Source of the DNA: an uncultured Anaeroplasmataceae bacterium
GTDB lineage: Bacteria; Bacillota_I; Bacilli_A; Acholeplasmatales; Anaeroplasmataceae
NCBI GenBank assembly: GCA_944325035.1
Contig: CALUYM010000005.1
Location: 62,001-126,000, forward strand
Direction of reading: 5' to 3'
Length of the DNA: 64,000 nt
A model generated the notes under the pieces. The model was not told where the DNA came from, made no database searches, and saw nothing but the letters and a program-made list of their open reading frames with translations. A program made the translations under genes and the position numbers. This document shows, in pieces, positions 31,163-41,134 of the stretch (position 1 is its first letter; the number at the start of each line of letters is the position of its first letter).

Positions 31163-32245
31163 ATGGAATATATGTCTGCAAAAGAGGCTGCTGCAAAATG
31201 GGGAATATCTCAAAGACGAGTAGCTGTTTTATGTTCTGAGAATAGAGTTGAGGAAGCAACTATGGTTGGAAATATGTGGATTATCCCCAAAAATGCCGAA
31301 AAACCAATTGATGCAAGAAGTTTGAGATATTTTGATTTTTCTGATATCACTGTGAAACCATTTCTAAAATGGGCAGGTGGGAAAGGACAATTGATTAAGG
31401 AAATAGAACCTTATTATCCTTTTGACAAGTTAAAAGGAGTGAATAAATATGCTGAACCATTTGTAGGTGGTGGTGCGGTATTATTTGATATATTAAGTAA
31501 ATATGATTTGGATGAAGTGTATATAAGTGATATAAATGAAGAGTTGATTAATACATATTGTATAGTTCGAGATGATGTTGAAGAATTAATAAAATTTTTA
31601 TCAAATTATCAAGAAGAATATTTACCTTTAGATATTGAACAAAGAAAAGAATATTATTTAAAGAAACGTGATAGATTTAATGATTTGAAAATCAATGGAA
31701 ATAAACTAACAAATATCGAAAAAGCTTCATTAATGATCTTTTTGAATAAAACATGTTTTAACGGTTTATATAGAGTGAATAGAAAAGGATTATTTAATGT
31801 TCCAATGGGAAATTATAAAAATCCATGTATTTGTGATTTTGATAATTTAAAAAATGTGTCTAATAAATTACAGAAAGTGAAAATTGTTTGTGGAGATTAT
31901 CGAGAGGCGAAAGATTTTATTGATGAAAATACTTTTGTATATTTTGATCCACCTTATAGACCTTTAAATGATACATCTAGTTTTACTGCGTATACTGAAA
32001 ATTTATTTAATGACGAAAGTCAGATTGAATTAGCAAAGTTTGTAAGTGAACTAGATGAAAAAGGAGCAAAAATTGTAGTAAGTAATTCAGATCCAAAAAA
32101 TACAAATGAAGATGATGATTTCTTTGATGAAATCTATTCAAATCAAATTATAAAAAGAGTTGATGCTACAAGAATGATTAATAGTAAAGCGTCAGCTAGA
32201 GGAAAAATTAAAGAACTATTAATTTCTAATTTTGAAATATTATAA
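31163..32245 (+). CDS. Dam-like DNA adenine methyltransferase with N-terminal HTH
   Basis: A 360-residue D12-class N6-adenine methyltransferase. Residues 4-45 form a small HTH-like segment (AKEAAAKWGISQRRVAVLCSEN). Motif I is FLKWAGGKGQLI (67-78), and the catalytic motif IV is DPPYR at 262-266. This class, with a DpnII-type endonuclease beside it, normally methylates GATC. CGGAGGAA precedes the ATG. It is the first gene of a three-gene RM operon whose nuclease is interrupted, so it may act as a solitary methylase. GATC specificity is an inference from family and neighbourhood. Confidence 0.9.
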   Translation: MEYMSAKEAAAKWGISQRRVAVLCSENRVEEATMVGNMWIIPKNAEKPIDARSLRYFDFSDITVKPFLKWAGGKGQLIKEIEPYYPFDKLKGVNKYAEPFVGGGAVLFDILSKYDLDEVYISDINEELINTYCIVRDDVEELIKFLSNYQEEYLPLDIEQRKEYYLKKRDRFNDLKINGNKLTNIEKASLMIFLNKTCFNGLYRVNRKGLFNVPMGNYKNPCICDFDNLKNVSNKLQKVKIVCGDYREAKDFIDENTFVYFDPPYRPLNDTSSFTAYTENLFNDESQIELAKFVSELDEKGAKIVVSNSDPKNTNEDDDFFDEIYSNQIIKRVDATRMINSKASARGKIKELLISNFEIL

Positions 32246-32265
32246 ATATAAAAATAGGAGAAAAT

Positions 32266-33144
32266 ATGAAAAGAAATTTTACAGAATGGCTATTAAGTTT
32301 TAGAAATAGCATAGCAAGTTATGAGTATTATATTGATTTTAACAAAGTGTATCGGAATGTTGATTCAATAAAAATTGAATTGAATATTTTAAACTTATTA
32401 ATTGGAAGTAAAGATATTAAAAATGATTTTAAAACGTTGATTAAACGATACCCAGAAACATTAAAAGTAATACCAGTTTTATTAGCCAAAAGAGAAAATG
32501 AAATTTATTGCCAAGATGAAAATGGTGGATACTTATATCAATTTAATTATGAAAAGTATCCATTAAACAGTATGAATGATTATGAACAATATTCTTATTT
32601 TATGGATAAGACCGGTTTGTTTGATTTGTTGGAAAAACATTTGATAAATAATTTAGTTGATTATGTAACAGGAGTAGAGACAGGGTTAGATTCAAATGGA
32701 CGAAAAAATAGAGGTGGACATTTAATGGAAGATCTTGTTTAAAGTTATATTAAAAAAGCTGGATTTGTAAAAGATGTTACATATTTTAAAGAAATGTATA
32801 TACATGAAATTACAGATAAATGGAATATTGATTTATCAGATATTTCAAATCAAGGTAAGATGGAAAAACGTTTTGATTTTGTGATTAAAACTAAAAATAT
32901 GATTTATGCTATTGAAACTAATTTTTACAGTAGTGGTGGTAGTAAATTAAATGAAACTGCACGTAGTTATAAAACTTTAGCTTTAGAAGCAGATACAATA
33001 GATGGATTTTCATTTGTATGGTTTACTGATGGAAAAGGTTGGATTGGTGCAAGAAACAATTTAGAAGAAACTTTTGATGTAATGGAACACATCTATAATA
33101 TAAGAGATATGGAGAATGGAATCATTTCAAAAGTAATCAAATAA
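32266..33144 (+). pseudogene. DpnII/MboI-like restriction endonuclease with in-frame stop
   Basis: Two consecutive open stretches lie in one frame and are separated by a single TAA at 32740-32742 (codon 159). The upstream part ends GRKNRGGHLMEDLV and the downstream part continues SYIKKAGFVKDV, which is the unbroken DpnII/MboI family sequence. The downstream half keeps the nuclease core: RFDFVIKTKNMIYAIETNFYSSGGSKLNE, a D-x(n)-E-x-N type active site. The joined length is 292 codons, normal for GATC endonucleases. No other damage is visible, so the mutation looks recent. The partner methylases are intact. Confidence 0.82.
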
Positions 33145-33156
33145 AGGAGAAGCTTA

Positions 33157-33906
33157 ATGGAGAAAAAGATAACGAAATGGGAACCAGATGATTTTGAATT
33201 AGAAATGACTACACATTGGTCATTTCCACAAAGAGGAAATTGGGCAACACATGATGCTAAATGGAGAGGAAATTGGTCTCCATATATACCAAGAAATATT
33301 TTACTTCGATATTCAAAAGAAAACGATTTAGTTTTAGATCAATTTGCTGGTGGTGGAACTACTTTAGTAGAAGCTAAATTATTGAATAGAAATATAATTG
33401 GTGTTGACTGTAATGATATTGCATTAGAACGTTGTAAAGAAAAAACTGATTTTGATTATGAAGGTGCAAATGGCAAAGTTGAAATTCATAAAGGTGATGC
33501 TAGAAATTTAGATTTTATTGATGATGATAGCGTTGATTTGATTTGCACTCATCCACCATATGCCAATATCATTAAATATAGTGATGGATTAGAAGATGAT
33601 TTATCACAGTTGAAAATTAAAGAATTTTTGGAAGAAATGAAGAAAGTTGCTTCAGAAAGTTACAGAGTATTGAAAAAGGATAAGTTTTGTGCAGTTTTGA
33701 TGGGAGATACTCGTCAAAAGGGATGTATGATTCCAATGTCTTTTGAAGTGATGAAGATCTTTCAAGATGCAGGATTCACACTAAAAGAGCTGATTATTAA
33801 AGAACAGCACAATTGCAAAGCAACAGGGTATTGGAAAACAAATAGTATAAAATATAACTTTTTGTTAATTGCTCATGAGTATTTGTTTGTGTTTAAAAAA
33901 ATTTAG
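33157..33906 (+). CDS. Second DNA methyltransferase of the RM cassette
   Basis: A 249-residue amino-DNA methyltransferase. The SAM-binding motif I is LDQFAGGGTTLVEA (60-73), the acidic strand IIGVDCNDIAL follows, and motif IV is THPPYA (131-136). The order is I then IV. It holds the second-methylase slot found in DpnII-like cassettes, where a DpnA-type enzyme can modify single-stranded DNA, but I cannot confirm that subclass. AGGAG sits before the ATG, 12 bases after the endonuclease. Motif IV has THPPY rather than the usual DPPY. Confidence 0.8.
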   Translation: MEKKITKWEPDDFELEMTTHWSFPQRGNWATHDAKWRGNWSPYIPRNILLRYSKENDLVLDQFAGGGTTLVEAKLLNRNIIGVDCNDIALERCKEKTDFDYEGANGKVEIHKGDARNLDFIDDDSVDLICTHPPYANIIKYSDGLEDDLSQLKIKEFLEEMKKVASESYRVLKKDKFCAVLMGDTRQKGCMIPMSFEVMKIFQDAGFTLKELIIKEQHNCKATGYWKTNSIKYNFLLIAHEYLFVFKKI

Positions 33907-33955
33907 GAGGAAAAGTGCAATCATAAGTTAGAATTGATTACATCATAACAAGATA

Positions 33956-34591
33956 ATGGCCATAGATTTCAAAAAAATAGATAAATTATTATACAAGAAT
34001 AGTACAAAACCCTTTATTATTAATGTTCCTAAAATGAATTTTATTGCTGTGAGGGGTGAAGGAAATCCTAATACACCTGGTGGTGAATACGAAGAATCAA
34101 TTAAACTTCTATATTCTATAGCTTATACTATAAAAATGAGTAAAAACACAAATTTTGAAATACCAAATTATTTTGATTTTGTTGTTCCACCATTGGAAGG
34201 TTTTTGGTGGCAAAAAGATTTAAAAGGATATGATAAAAACAGGAAAGATGATTTTAGTTTTATATCATTAATTCGAATGCCTGATTTTGTTTCAAAAGAA
34301 GTTTTTTTAAAAGCTAAAGAAATAGCTGCTGAAAAAAAGAAAATTAATTTTGAAAGAATTGAATTTTTTACATACGATGAAGGAACATGTGTTCAGTGTA
34401 TGCATATTGGACATTATGATAATGAACCAGAAACATTAGAAAAGATGTATACAATTATGCAGGAACAAGGTTTTGAATTAGATATCAGCGATCAAAGGTA
34501 TCATCATGAAATATATTTAAGCGATCCTCGAAAAGTTGAAACCTCAAAATTAAAAACCATAATTAGACATCCAATTAAAAAGATAATTTAA
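33956..34591 (+). CDS. GyrI-like small-molecule-binding domain protein
   Basis: A 211-residue cytoplasmic protein. VPKMNFIAVRGEGNPNTPGGEYEESIKLLYSIAYTIKMS at the N-terminus (key part MNFIAVRGEGNPN) and FWWQKDL with a late HYDNEPETLEKM and HHEIYLSDPRK match the stand-alone GyrI-like/DUF family related to the effector domain of MerR-type multidrug regulators. Such proteins bind hydrophobic compounds. No convincing ribosome site precedes the ATG at 33956, so translation may be weak. It is followed by its own terminator. Confidence 0.8.
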   Translation: MAIDFKKIDKLLYKNSTKPFIINVPKMNFIAVRGEGNPNTPGGEYEESIKLLYSIAYTIKMSKNTNFEIPNYFDFVVPPLEGFWWQKDLKGYDKNRKDDFSFISLIRMPDFVSKEVFLKAKEIAAEKKKINFERIEFFTYDEGTCVQCMHIGHYDNEPETLEKMYTIMQEQGFELDISDQRYHHEIYLSDPRKVETSKLKTIIRHPIKKII

Positions 34592-34610
34592 ATAAATTAT
34601 GTTATTTGTT

Positions 34611-34639
34611 ATTAAAACTAGGGTAACCTAGTTTTTAAT
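34611..34639. terminator. Bidirectional-type terminator
   Basis: ATTAAAACTAGG-GTAA-CCTAGTTTTTAAT, almost perfectly palindromic with a short T-run. Confidence 0.7.
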
Positions 34640-34741
34640 CTATTTAGTAGAAGATTGCGTTAATAAAATTAGTATAGTAAAATATATTAAACGATGATTT
34701 ATAGATAATAGTTTTACTGTAAGAAAGAGAGAATTATAGAT

Positions 34742-35665
34742 TTGAAAAAAAGGAAAAACATTATTGAAATAAAAAATTTATTTAAAACTTTCGGTAATAT
34801 TAAAGCAGTTGATGATTTGAGTTTTAATGTTAAAGAAGGAGAATTATTTGCTTTTTTGGGTGTTAATGGAGCTGGAAAATCTACTACAATTAATATTATG
34901 TGTGGTGATTTGAGAAGAGATAAGGGTGAAATAATAATTGATACAAAAAATATTGATTATAATTTAGATGATATTAAAGGAATACTTGGTGTTGTATTTC
35001 AAAACTCGGTTTTAGATAAATCTCTTAGTGTGTATGATAATCTATATAATAGGGCTACTTTATATGGAATTAATAAATCTGATTTTAAAAAAAGATTGAC
35101 AAATCTTTCAAAACTTTTAAATTTAAGTGATTTATTAAAAAGACCAGTAAAAAAACTATCAGGAGGACAGCGTAGAAGAATTGATATTGCAAGAGCAATC
35201 ATTCATAATCCTAAAATTTTAATCCTAGATGAGCCAACAACTGGTTTAGATCCTAAGACGAGATGTATGATTTGGAATACAATTGAAAATTTACAAACAA
35301 ACAATAATATGACAGTTTTTCTAACTACTCACTATATGGAAGAAGCTGCAGATGCTGATTATGTTGTTATTATTGATAGTGGAAAAATTGTAGCAGAAGG
35401 GAAACCCTTAGATTTAAAAAATAAATATACAGGTGATTTTATTTCCATTTATAATGTTGATGAATTAACCATCAAAAAATTAAATTTACCATATGAATCA
35501 ATTAGTGGTGGTTATAAAATCAAAGTAGATAATACAAAAGAAGCGACTGATTTAATTATAAAATTCCCAGATATTTTTCTAGATTATGAAGTAACGAAAG
35601 GTAAAATGGATGATGTATTCTTAGCTGTTACTGGAAAACAATTAGGTGGTGATGATAATGATTAA
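34742..35665 (+). CDS. ABC-2 type exporter, ATP-binding subunit
   Basis: A 307-residue ABC ATPase of the drug-export (DrrA/CcmA-like) branch. Walker A is GVNGAGKST, the signature is LSGGQRRRIDIARAI, and Walker B is ILILDEPTTGLDP, followed by the H-loop TTHYMEEA. The C-terminal 80 residues are the regulatory extension common in this branch. The start is a TTG at 34742 behind a purine-rich AGAGAG tract. It overlaps the permease gene by eight bases. The substrate is not known. Confidence 0.9.
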   Translation: MKKRKNIIEIKNLFKTFGNIKAVDDLSFNVKEGELFAFLGVNGAGKSTTINIMCGDLRRDKGEIIIDTKNIDYNLDDIKGILGVVFQNSVLDKSLSVYDNLYNRATLYGINKSDFKKRLTNLSKLLNLSDLLKRPVKKLSGGQRRRIDIARAIIHNPKILILDEPTTGLDPKTRCMIWNTIENLQTNNNMTVFLTTHYMEEAADADYVVIIDSGKIVAEGKPLDLKNKYTGDFISIYNVDELTIKKLNLPYESISGGYKIKVDNTKEATDLIIKFPDIFLDYEVTKGKMDDVFLAVTGKQLGGDDND

Positions 35666-36566
35666 ATTGAAATCTTTAATTTATAGAAACACTAAACTAT
35701 TCTTTAAAGATAAAACAATGTTTTTAGTTTCGCTAATCACTCCATTAATTCTATTAGTTCTTTATAGTACTTTTTTAGGAAATACATATAGAAATTCTTT
35801 AATGGAATTCATACCTGATGACATTGATATTAGTCAAAAAGTTTGCGATGGATTTGTTGCAGGACAATTATTTTCTTCCATTTTATCAGTATCATGCGTA
35901 ACTGTTGCATTTTGCTCGAATATGTTAATGGTTCAAGATAAAGCTAATAATACAATAAAAGATTTAATAATTACTCCAGTAAAACCGTCGATATTATCAC
36001 TTGGATATTATATTGCATCATTTTTATCAACAATGTTAATTGCATTAATTGCTACACTGATTTGTTTTGTTTATATTGCAACTTCTGGTTGGCTTATAAG
36101 TTCAACTGAACTTGTTCTATTATTCTTTGATATTTTACTTTTAGTTTTGTTTGGAACGGCACTTTCAAGTATTATTAATTTCTTTTTAAATACTGAGGGG
36201 CAAATGTCTGCAGTAGGTACAATCGTTAGTTCAAGTTATGGTTTTATTTGTGGTGCTTATATGCCGATATCACAATTTTCAATTGGCTTGCAACGTGTCA
36301 TCAGTTTTTTTCCAGGAATATATGGAACATCACTTGTTAGGAGTCATGCTTTAGGTGGAGTAATGAGGCAATTAGAAAATGAGGGAATTCCTACAGAAGT
36401 AGTTAATGAAATCAAACGTTTTGTCGATTTTAATATTTATTTTTTTGATATTCAAGTTGGAAATACATATAAATTTTTTATTATGATTATGAGTGTAATA
36501 TTTTTAATTGGTGTTTATATTTTGATGAATTATTTACACTCTAAAAAAAATAGATTAAAAAAATGA
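35658..36566 (+). CDS. ABC-2 type exporter, permease subunit
   Basis: A 302-residue membrane protein with about six transmembrane helices and the ABC-2 layout: an N-terminal cytoplasmic helix (LIYRNTKLFFKDK), a first membrane span (FLVSLITPLILLVLYSTFL), and the later GAYMPISQF segment. The ATG at 35658 sits in an ATGATTAA overlap with the ATPase stop and is preceded by GGTGGTG. Together the two genes form a complete exporter. TGA is the stop, which supports standard code use. Confidence 0.87.
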   Translation: MIKLKSLIYRNTKLFFKDKTMFLVSLITPLILLVLYSTFLGNTYRNSLMEFIPDDIDISQKVCDGFVAGQLFSSILSVSCVTVAFCSNMLMVQDKANNTIKDLIITPVKPSILSLGYYIASFLSTMLIALIATLICFVYIATSGWLISSTELVLLFFDILLLVLFGTALSSIINFFLNTEGQMSAVGTIVSSSYGFICGAYMPISQFSIGLQRVISFFPGIYGTSLVRSHALGGVMRQLENEGIPTEVVNEIKRFVDFNIYFFDIQVGNTYKFFIMIMSVIFLIGVYILMNYLHSKKNRLKK

Positions 36567-36593
36567 GTTAATCTATAAATAATATAAGGAAAT

Positions 36594-36640
36594 AAAAAAA
36601 CGGATAAATAGATATAAATCTACTTTAAATCCGTTTTTTT
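36594..36640 (+). terminator. Terminator of the ABC exporter operon
   Basis: AAAAAAACGGAT and ATCCGTTTTTTT enclose a second internal AT stem (TAGATATAAATCTA). It can work on both strands. Confidence 0.8.
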
Positions 36641-36868
36641 ATTTTTTAACAAGTAATTTTGTCTTTGAATTGTTAAATATACTGAAATGAATTTTTAAAA
36701 AAACTATTTGAATGCTTCTTAAGAATATAATTTTGCTAGAAAATATCACAAAATAATAAAATTTATTAAAAAAATAATAAAAATAAAATTTATTTAAATA
36801 AGGTGGAGAAAAAAATGTCAAAATGTAGTACAATATAGACATAAATATAAAAATGATAGAATCAAAGC
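36641..36868. other. AT-rich spacer without a supportable gene
   Basis: This stretch is poly-A/T rich. A GGTGGAG with an ATG seven or so bases later opens only seven codons before TAG. I see no RNA gene or repeat here. It separates the exporter terminator from the tracrRNA terminator. Confidence 0.5.
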
Positions 36869-36933
36869 AAAAAAAATGGACTGCAATCAGTCCTAAGTTT
36901 TCGCAAAATGCTTATTTGCACTCGGTATGTTAT
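36869..36933 (-). ncRNA. tracrRNA of the type II-A CRISPR system
   Basis: On the minus strand, ATAACATACC-GAGT-GCAAAT pairs with the start of the CRISPR repeat. The ten-base upper stem pairs with GGTATGTTAT, the bulge is UA against GAGU, and the lower stem is six bases with GTTTGC. This is the same two-stem plus bulge geometry as the Streptococcus pyogenes duplex. A short nexus hairpin GCA-TTT-TGC follows (36911-36903), then the terminator hairpin GGACTG-ATTG-CAGTCC and T8. A consensus promoter predicts a transcript of only about 65 nt that begins inside the anti-repeat. It is divergent from cas9. Confidence 0.85.
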
Positions 36934-36944
36934 ATACATATTAT
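36916..36944 (+). promoter_or_regulatory. Putative cas operon promoter overlapping the tracrRNA promoter
   Basis: TTGCAC (36916-36921), a 17-base spacer and TATTAT (36939-36944). Its -10 box coincides with the -10 of the tracrRNA promoter on the other strand, and its -35 lies inside the tracrRNA gene. Predicted start near 36951. Confidence 0.55.
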
Positions 36945-36968
36945 AAGTCATAAGCTTGATTTTGTCAA
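36940..36968 (-). promoter_or_regulatory. tracrRNA promoter
   Basis: On the minus strand TTGACA (36968-36963), a 17-base spacer and TATAAT (36945-36940): a perfect consensus. Its -35 lies in the cas9 5' leader. Confidence 0.88.
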
Positions 36969-36988
36969 ATAAAAAAAAGGAGAAAAAT

Positions 36989-39900
36989 ATGGAAAAAATT
37001 TACAAATTAGGACTTGATATTGGGACAAATTCCGTAGGATGGGCACTCCTTGATCAAAATAATAATTTGGTCAAAAAAAATGGTTTTACTTTTTGGGGAG
37101 TCAGAATGTTCGATGAGTCCAAAGACGCTAAAAAAAGAAGAGGTTATCGTTCTAATCGTCGAAGAATTAATCGTAGAAAAGAAAGAATTGCTTTACTAAG
37201 AGATATCTTTTCTACTGAGATTGGATTAATAGATGAAACTTTTTTTCAAAGGTTAGATGATTCGTTCTTTAAACAAGAAGATAAGAAAAATGAAAATTTT
37301 TATAATCTTTTTACATCTGGATATACAGATAAGGATTTCTTTGAACAATATCCAACTATATTTCATTTAAGAAAGGATTTAGTTAAAACAGATAAAAAGT
37401 TTGATTTAAGAATGGTTTATTTAGCAATTCATCACATTATTAAATATCGTGGTAATTTCTTAATTCAGGGAGATGAATTTAAGAAAAGCGATACTACAAT
37501 GATTGAGAATCATTTTCAAAAATTCAATGACATTGTAAAAGAATTATCTGTTGTTTTTGCTGAAAGTGATGAGAATTATGATAGTGATTATTACGCATTA
37601 ATTGATACGAATAAGGAAAATTTTTATAGTGATTTAGAAAAGGTACTAAAGCATAAAAATCAAAAAGAATTACAAAAATTATTTGGAGTCAAAAATAAAA
37701 CTCTTGTTTATGAATACTTTGTTAAAATATTATCAGGTAAAGAATGTAAATTTAATGAGTTATCAAATGTAAAGGGATATAAGTATGAAGAGGTTAAATT
37801 GGGTGTATCAACTGATAATCTCGAAGGTAAGATTGAAGAAGAAAAAAATAAAATTCCAGAACTATCTATTTTATTTGATTTTCTGAAAAATATCAAAGAA
37901 ATTGTTGACTACTACTACCTGTTAAATATATTAGAGAATAAAGATTTGATTAGTGATGCAATGGTTGATCTATATAAAAATCATAAGAACGATCTAGCGA
38001 TATTAAAAGATTTTGTAAAAAAATATAAACCTGAAAAATACAGTGAATGTTTTAGAAATTTAGAAGAAAATTTAAATAATTATGCTTCATATATTGGTAT
38101 GACTGATGTAAGTTCAAAAAGAATTAGAACTGGTCATTGTTCTCAAGATGATTTTTATTATTAGCTAGAAAACTCGATACTAAAAGGCAGCTTGGATGAA
38201 GAAGGTGAAGTTATTAAGAACAGTATATTAGCTAAAATTACAGCCAAGAAGTTCTTGTTACGTCAAAATTCTGGTCAAAATGGTGCATTTCCGATGCAAC
38301 TACATTTAGATGAGTTAAAACGTATTCTAAAAAATCAATCTAAATATTATCCATTTTTATTAGATAAGGATTCTAATGGTATTTCTAATAGTGATAAAAT
38401 AATTTCCATATTTAAATATAAACTGCCATATTATGTAGGCCCACTAAATAGAAATTCGAAGAACTCTTGGGTTATAAGAAGCGACGAAAAAATTTATCCT
38501 TGGAATTATGAAAAGGTTATTGATTTAAACGAAACAGCTAAAGAGTTTATAACAAGAATGCAAAATAAGTGTACATACTTGAAAGGTGATACAGATTATT
38601 GTTTGCCAAAAAATTCATTATTGTACTCTGAATTTTTATCTCTAGCTTATTTGAACAAGGTTTATATTAATGGCAGTCATATTTCAAAAAATTTGAAGGA
38701 TGAGTTATTCAACAATGTTTTCTTAGTAAAGAAAAAACCCACAAAAAAGGATATTATAAACTATATCGAATCTCATTATGGAAAAGATGTTGTAGTAGGT
38801 AAAGAAAAAGGATTACCAGAATTAAATGTTAATATGTCTTCATATATCAAGTTTAAGGAAATTTTCTCTGAAAATTTTGAGGAAAACTATGAACTTATTG
38901 AAAATATAATTCGAGATATAACAATATTTGAAGATAAGTCAATTTTAGAAAATAGACTTTTAAATCATTACAATTTAGATATACAAATTGTTAAGAAGAT
39001 TAAGGATTTGAATTACTCAGGTTATGGTAGATTAAGCAAAAATTTGATTAATGGAATTGAATGTATAGATCCAACAACAGGAGAACTAAAAGGAACTGTA
39101 ATTCAAATAATGAGAAATACAAATATGAATTTACAAGAGATATTAAACCATCCAGATTATCGATTGCTTGATAGAGTTGATGATTACAATAACCAATTTT
39201 TCATAGAAGAAAATGATGATTTAAATGAGTTTATTGATGAAAATATAAACATATCTCCGATAATTAAGAGACCTATTGTTCAAACAATGAAAATAATAGA
39301 AGAAATAGAAAAAATAATCGGAAATAAAATTGACGAATTCTATATTGAGTGCACAAGAACCAATAAAGCAAAAAAGCGTACGCCATCTTCTAGATATGAA
39401 AAAATTAAAGAGCTGTATAAGAACATATCGCAAGATATTTATAATGTTGATTTGAAAAAACTTAATGAAGAACTTGAAAACAATAAAGATAATTTAAGGT
39501 CGGATAAAATTTATCTATATTTCGCACAACTAGGAAAATGCATGTACTCTTTAGAAAAAATAGATTTATATAAATTATTCCAAGGAAATAATGACTATGA
39601 TATAGATCATATTTTTCCACAATCGATTATTAAAGATGATTCGATAAATAATCGTATCCTAGTAAGGAAGAATATAAATAATAATGAAAAAAGAGATAAA
39701 TTTTTATTTGAATGTAAAGTTAAGAATAAAATGGCAGATAACTTTTACGAAATTTTATTAGATAAAAAACTTATCAGTGCTGAAAAATACCGAAGACTTA
39801 CTTTAAAAGAAATTAGCGAGGGAGAATTAGAAGGTTTCGTTAATCGTCAATTAGTAGTTACTAATCAATCAGTTAAGGGATTAATTGAGCTATTAAAGTT

Positions 39901-41131
39901 GTATAAAGGTATTGATTCTAACAACATTATTTTTTCTAAAGGTGAAAATATTAGCGATTTTAGACATAAATTTGACTTAGTTAAATCAAGATTAGCTAAC
40001 AATTTCCACCATGCTCATGATGCATATTTAAACGCAGTAGTCGGAAGTATTATCAACCAATATTTTAAAGTTAATTACTTCTTAAATAAAAGTAATAATT
40101 ACGTTAGAATTGATAATGAAAAAAGAACTCTAAATCCAATTAAAATATTTGAAAAGGATAAGTGGCCTAAAGAAAACTCAATATGGAATAAATCGACTAT
40201 GATTGAAAAAATTAAACGAGATCTTTATAACAGATTTGATATAAACGAAACTTTCCGTTCCTATAATCCACAAACAATGTTTTCTAAGATTACAATTCTT
40301 CCAGCATCTAATGCTAATTCTATACCAGTAAAACAAGATGCTCGAGCAGACGTAACTAAGTATGGAGGAATTACCTCTAGCAGCTATTCTAGGTACGTTA
40401 TCATTAAAACATTAGATAATAAAAATAGGGAAAAAATCATTTTGGAAGCTATTCCTAAGACTAGTGTTCCTACATTTGATAACGAAGCAATTAATAGAAT
40501 AGCTATTGAAAAATATCTTGCTAAAATATATTCTAATTTTGAGATTTTATATTTAAATGTAAAATCAAACGTAGTAGTTTGTGATGATAAGTTGAAATTT
40601 GTAATTACTAGTAGATATGATGCTGATACCTATAGTATTAAGAATATTCAAGATAAATTCTTCAGTTATTTATCATTAGTTACAATCAAGAAAATAGAAA
40701 AGTATGAATTAAATATTAATAAAAAAATTCCGATGCTGATTGATGATAATTATATTATAGTAGCTCCTGCTAAAAATGAAAATTGCCAGGAAATTAGACT
40801 TACAAAAACTGATTTAGAGCAGTTGTTTGAAGAAATAATGAATCAATTTTCTAAAGATATTTATGCATTTATTCAAATTGCTAAAAATAAAGAAAAATTG
40901 ATTATGAAAATAAATACAATACAGGAATTATCGATTGAAAATTTCTTAAAATTAATTAGAAAGCTTTTATCTTTACTTAGAACAAATGAAAATAAACCAG
41001 TTGATTTAACAATCATTGGATTGCCAAAGAACAGTTGCAAACTAACAATTAATAAAAAATTAAAACCTGGCATGAAGTTTGTTCATGAATCGGTGACTGG
41101 GTATTACAAAAAGGTATTATTTGAGGTTTAG
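36989..41131 (+). pseudogene. cas9: cas9, type II-A, interrupted by one in-frame TAG
   Basis: One frame of 1,380 codons encodes a full-length Cas9, but codon 392 is TAG (38162-38164), within the REC lobe. RuvC-I (YKLGLDIGTNSVGWALLD, D10), the Arg-rich bridge helix, RuvC-II (EFYIECTRTNKAKKR), HNH (YDIDHIFPQS, about H874) and RuvC-III (HHAHDAYLNAVVG, about D1011) are all intact. The TAG falls at the end of SQDDFYY, matching SQEEFYKF of S. pyogenes Cas9. The ATG at 36989 follows AAAGGAG. A TTG at 38192 behind AAAGGCAG might restart translation as a 979-residue C-terminal part. No frameshift is present. Confidence 0.85.
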
Positions 41132-41134
41132 TAA

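Noticed and set aside
36814..36840. Seven-codon frame after GGTGGAG before the tracrRNA
   Set aside because: Too short, no conservation evidence, and not linked to a downstream hairpin.
30575..38164. Reassignment of TAA/TAG to glutamine
   Set aside because: Several stops sit where Gln is plausible, but many housekeeping genes end in TAA or TAG at family-correct ends, and C-to-T decay explains CAA to TAA.
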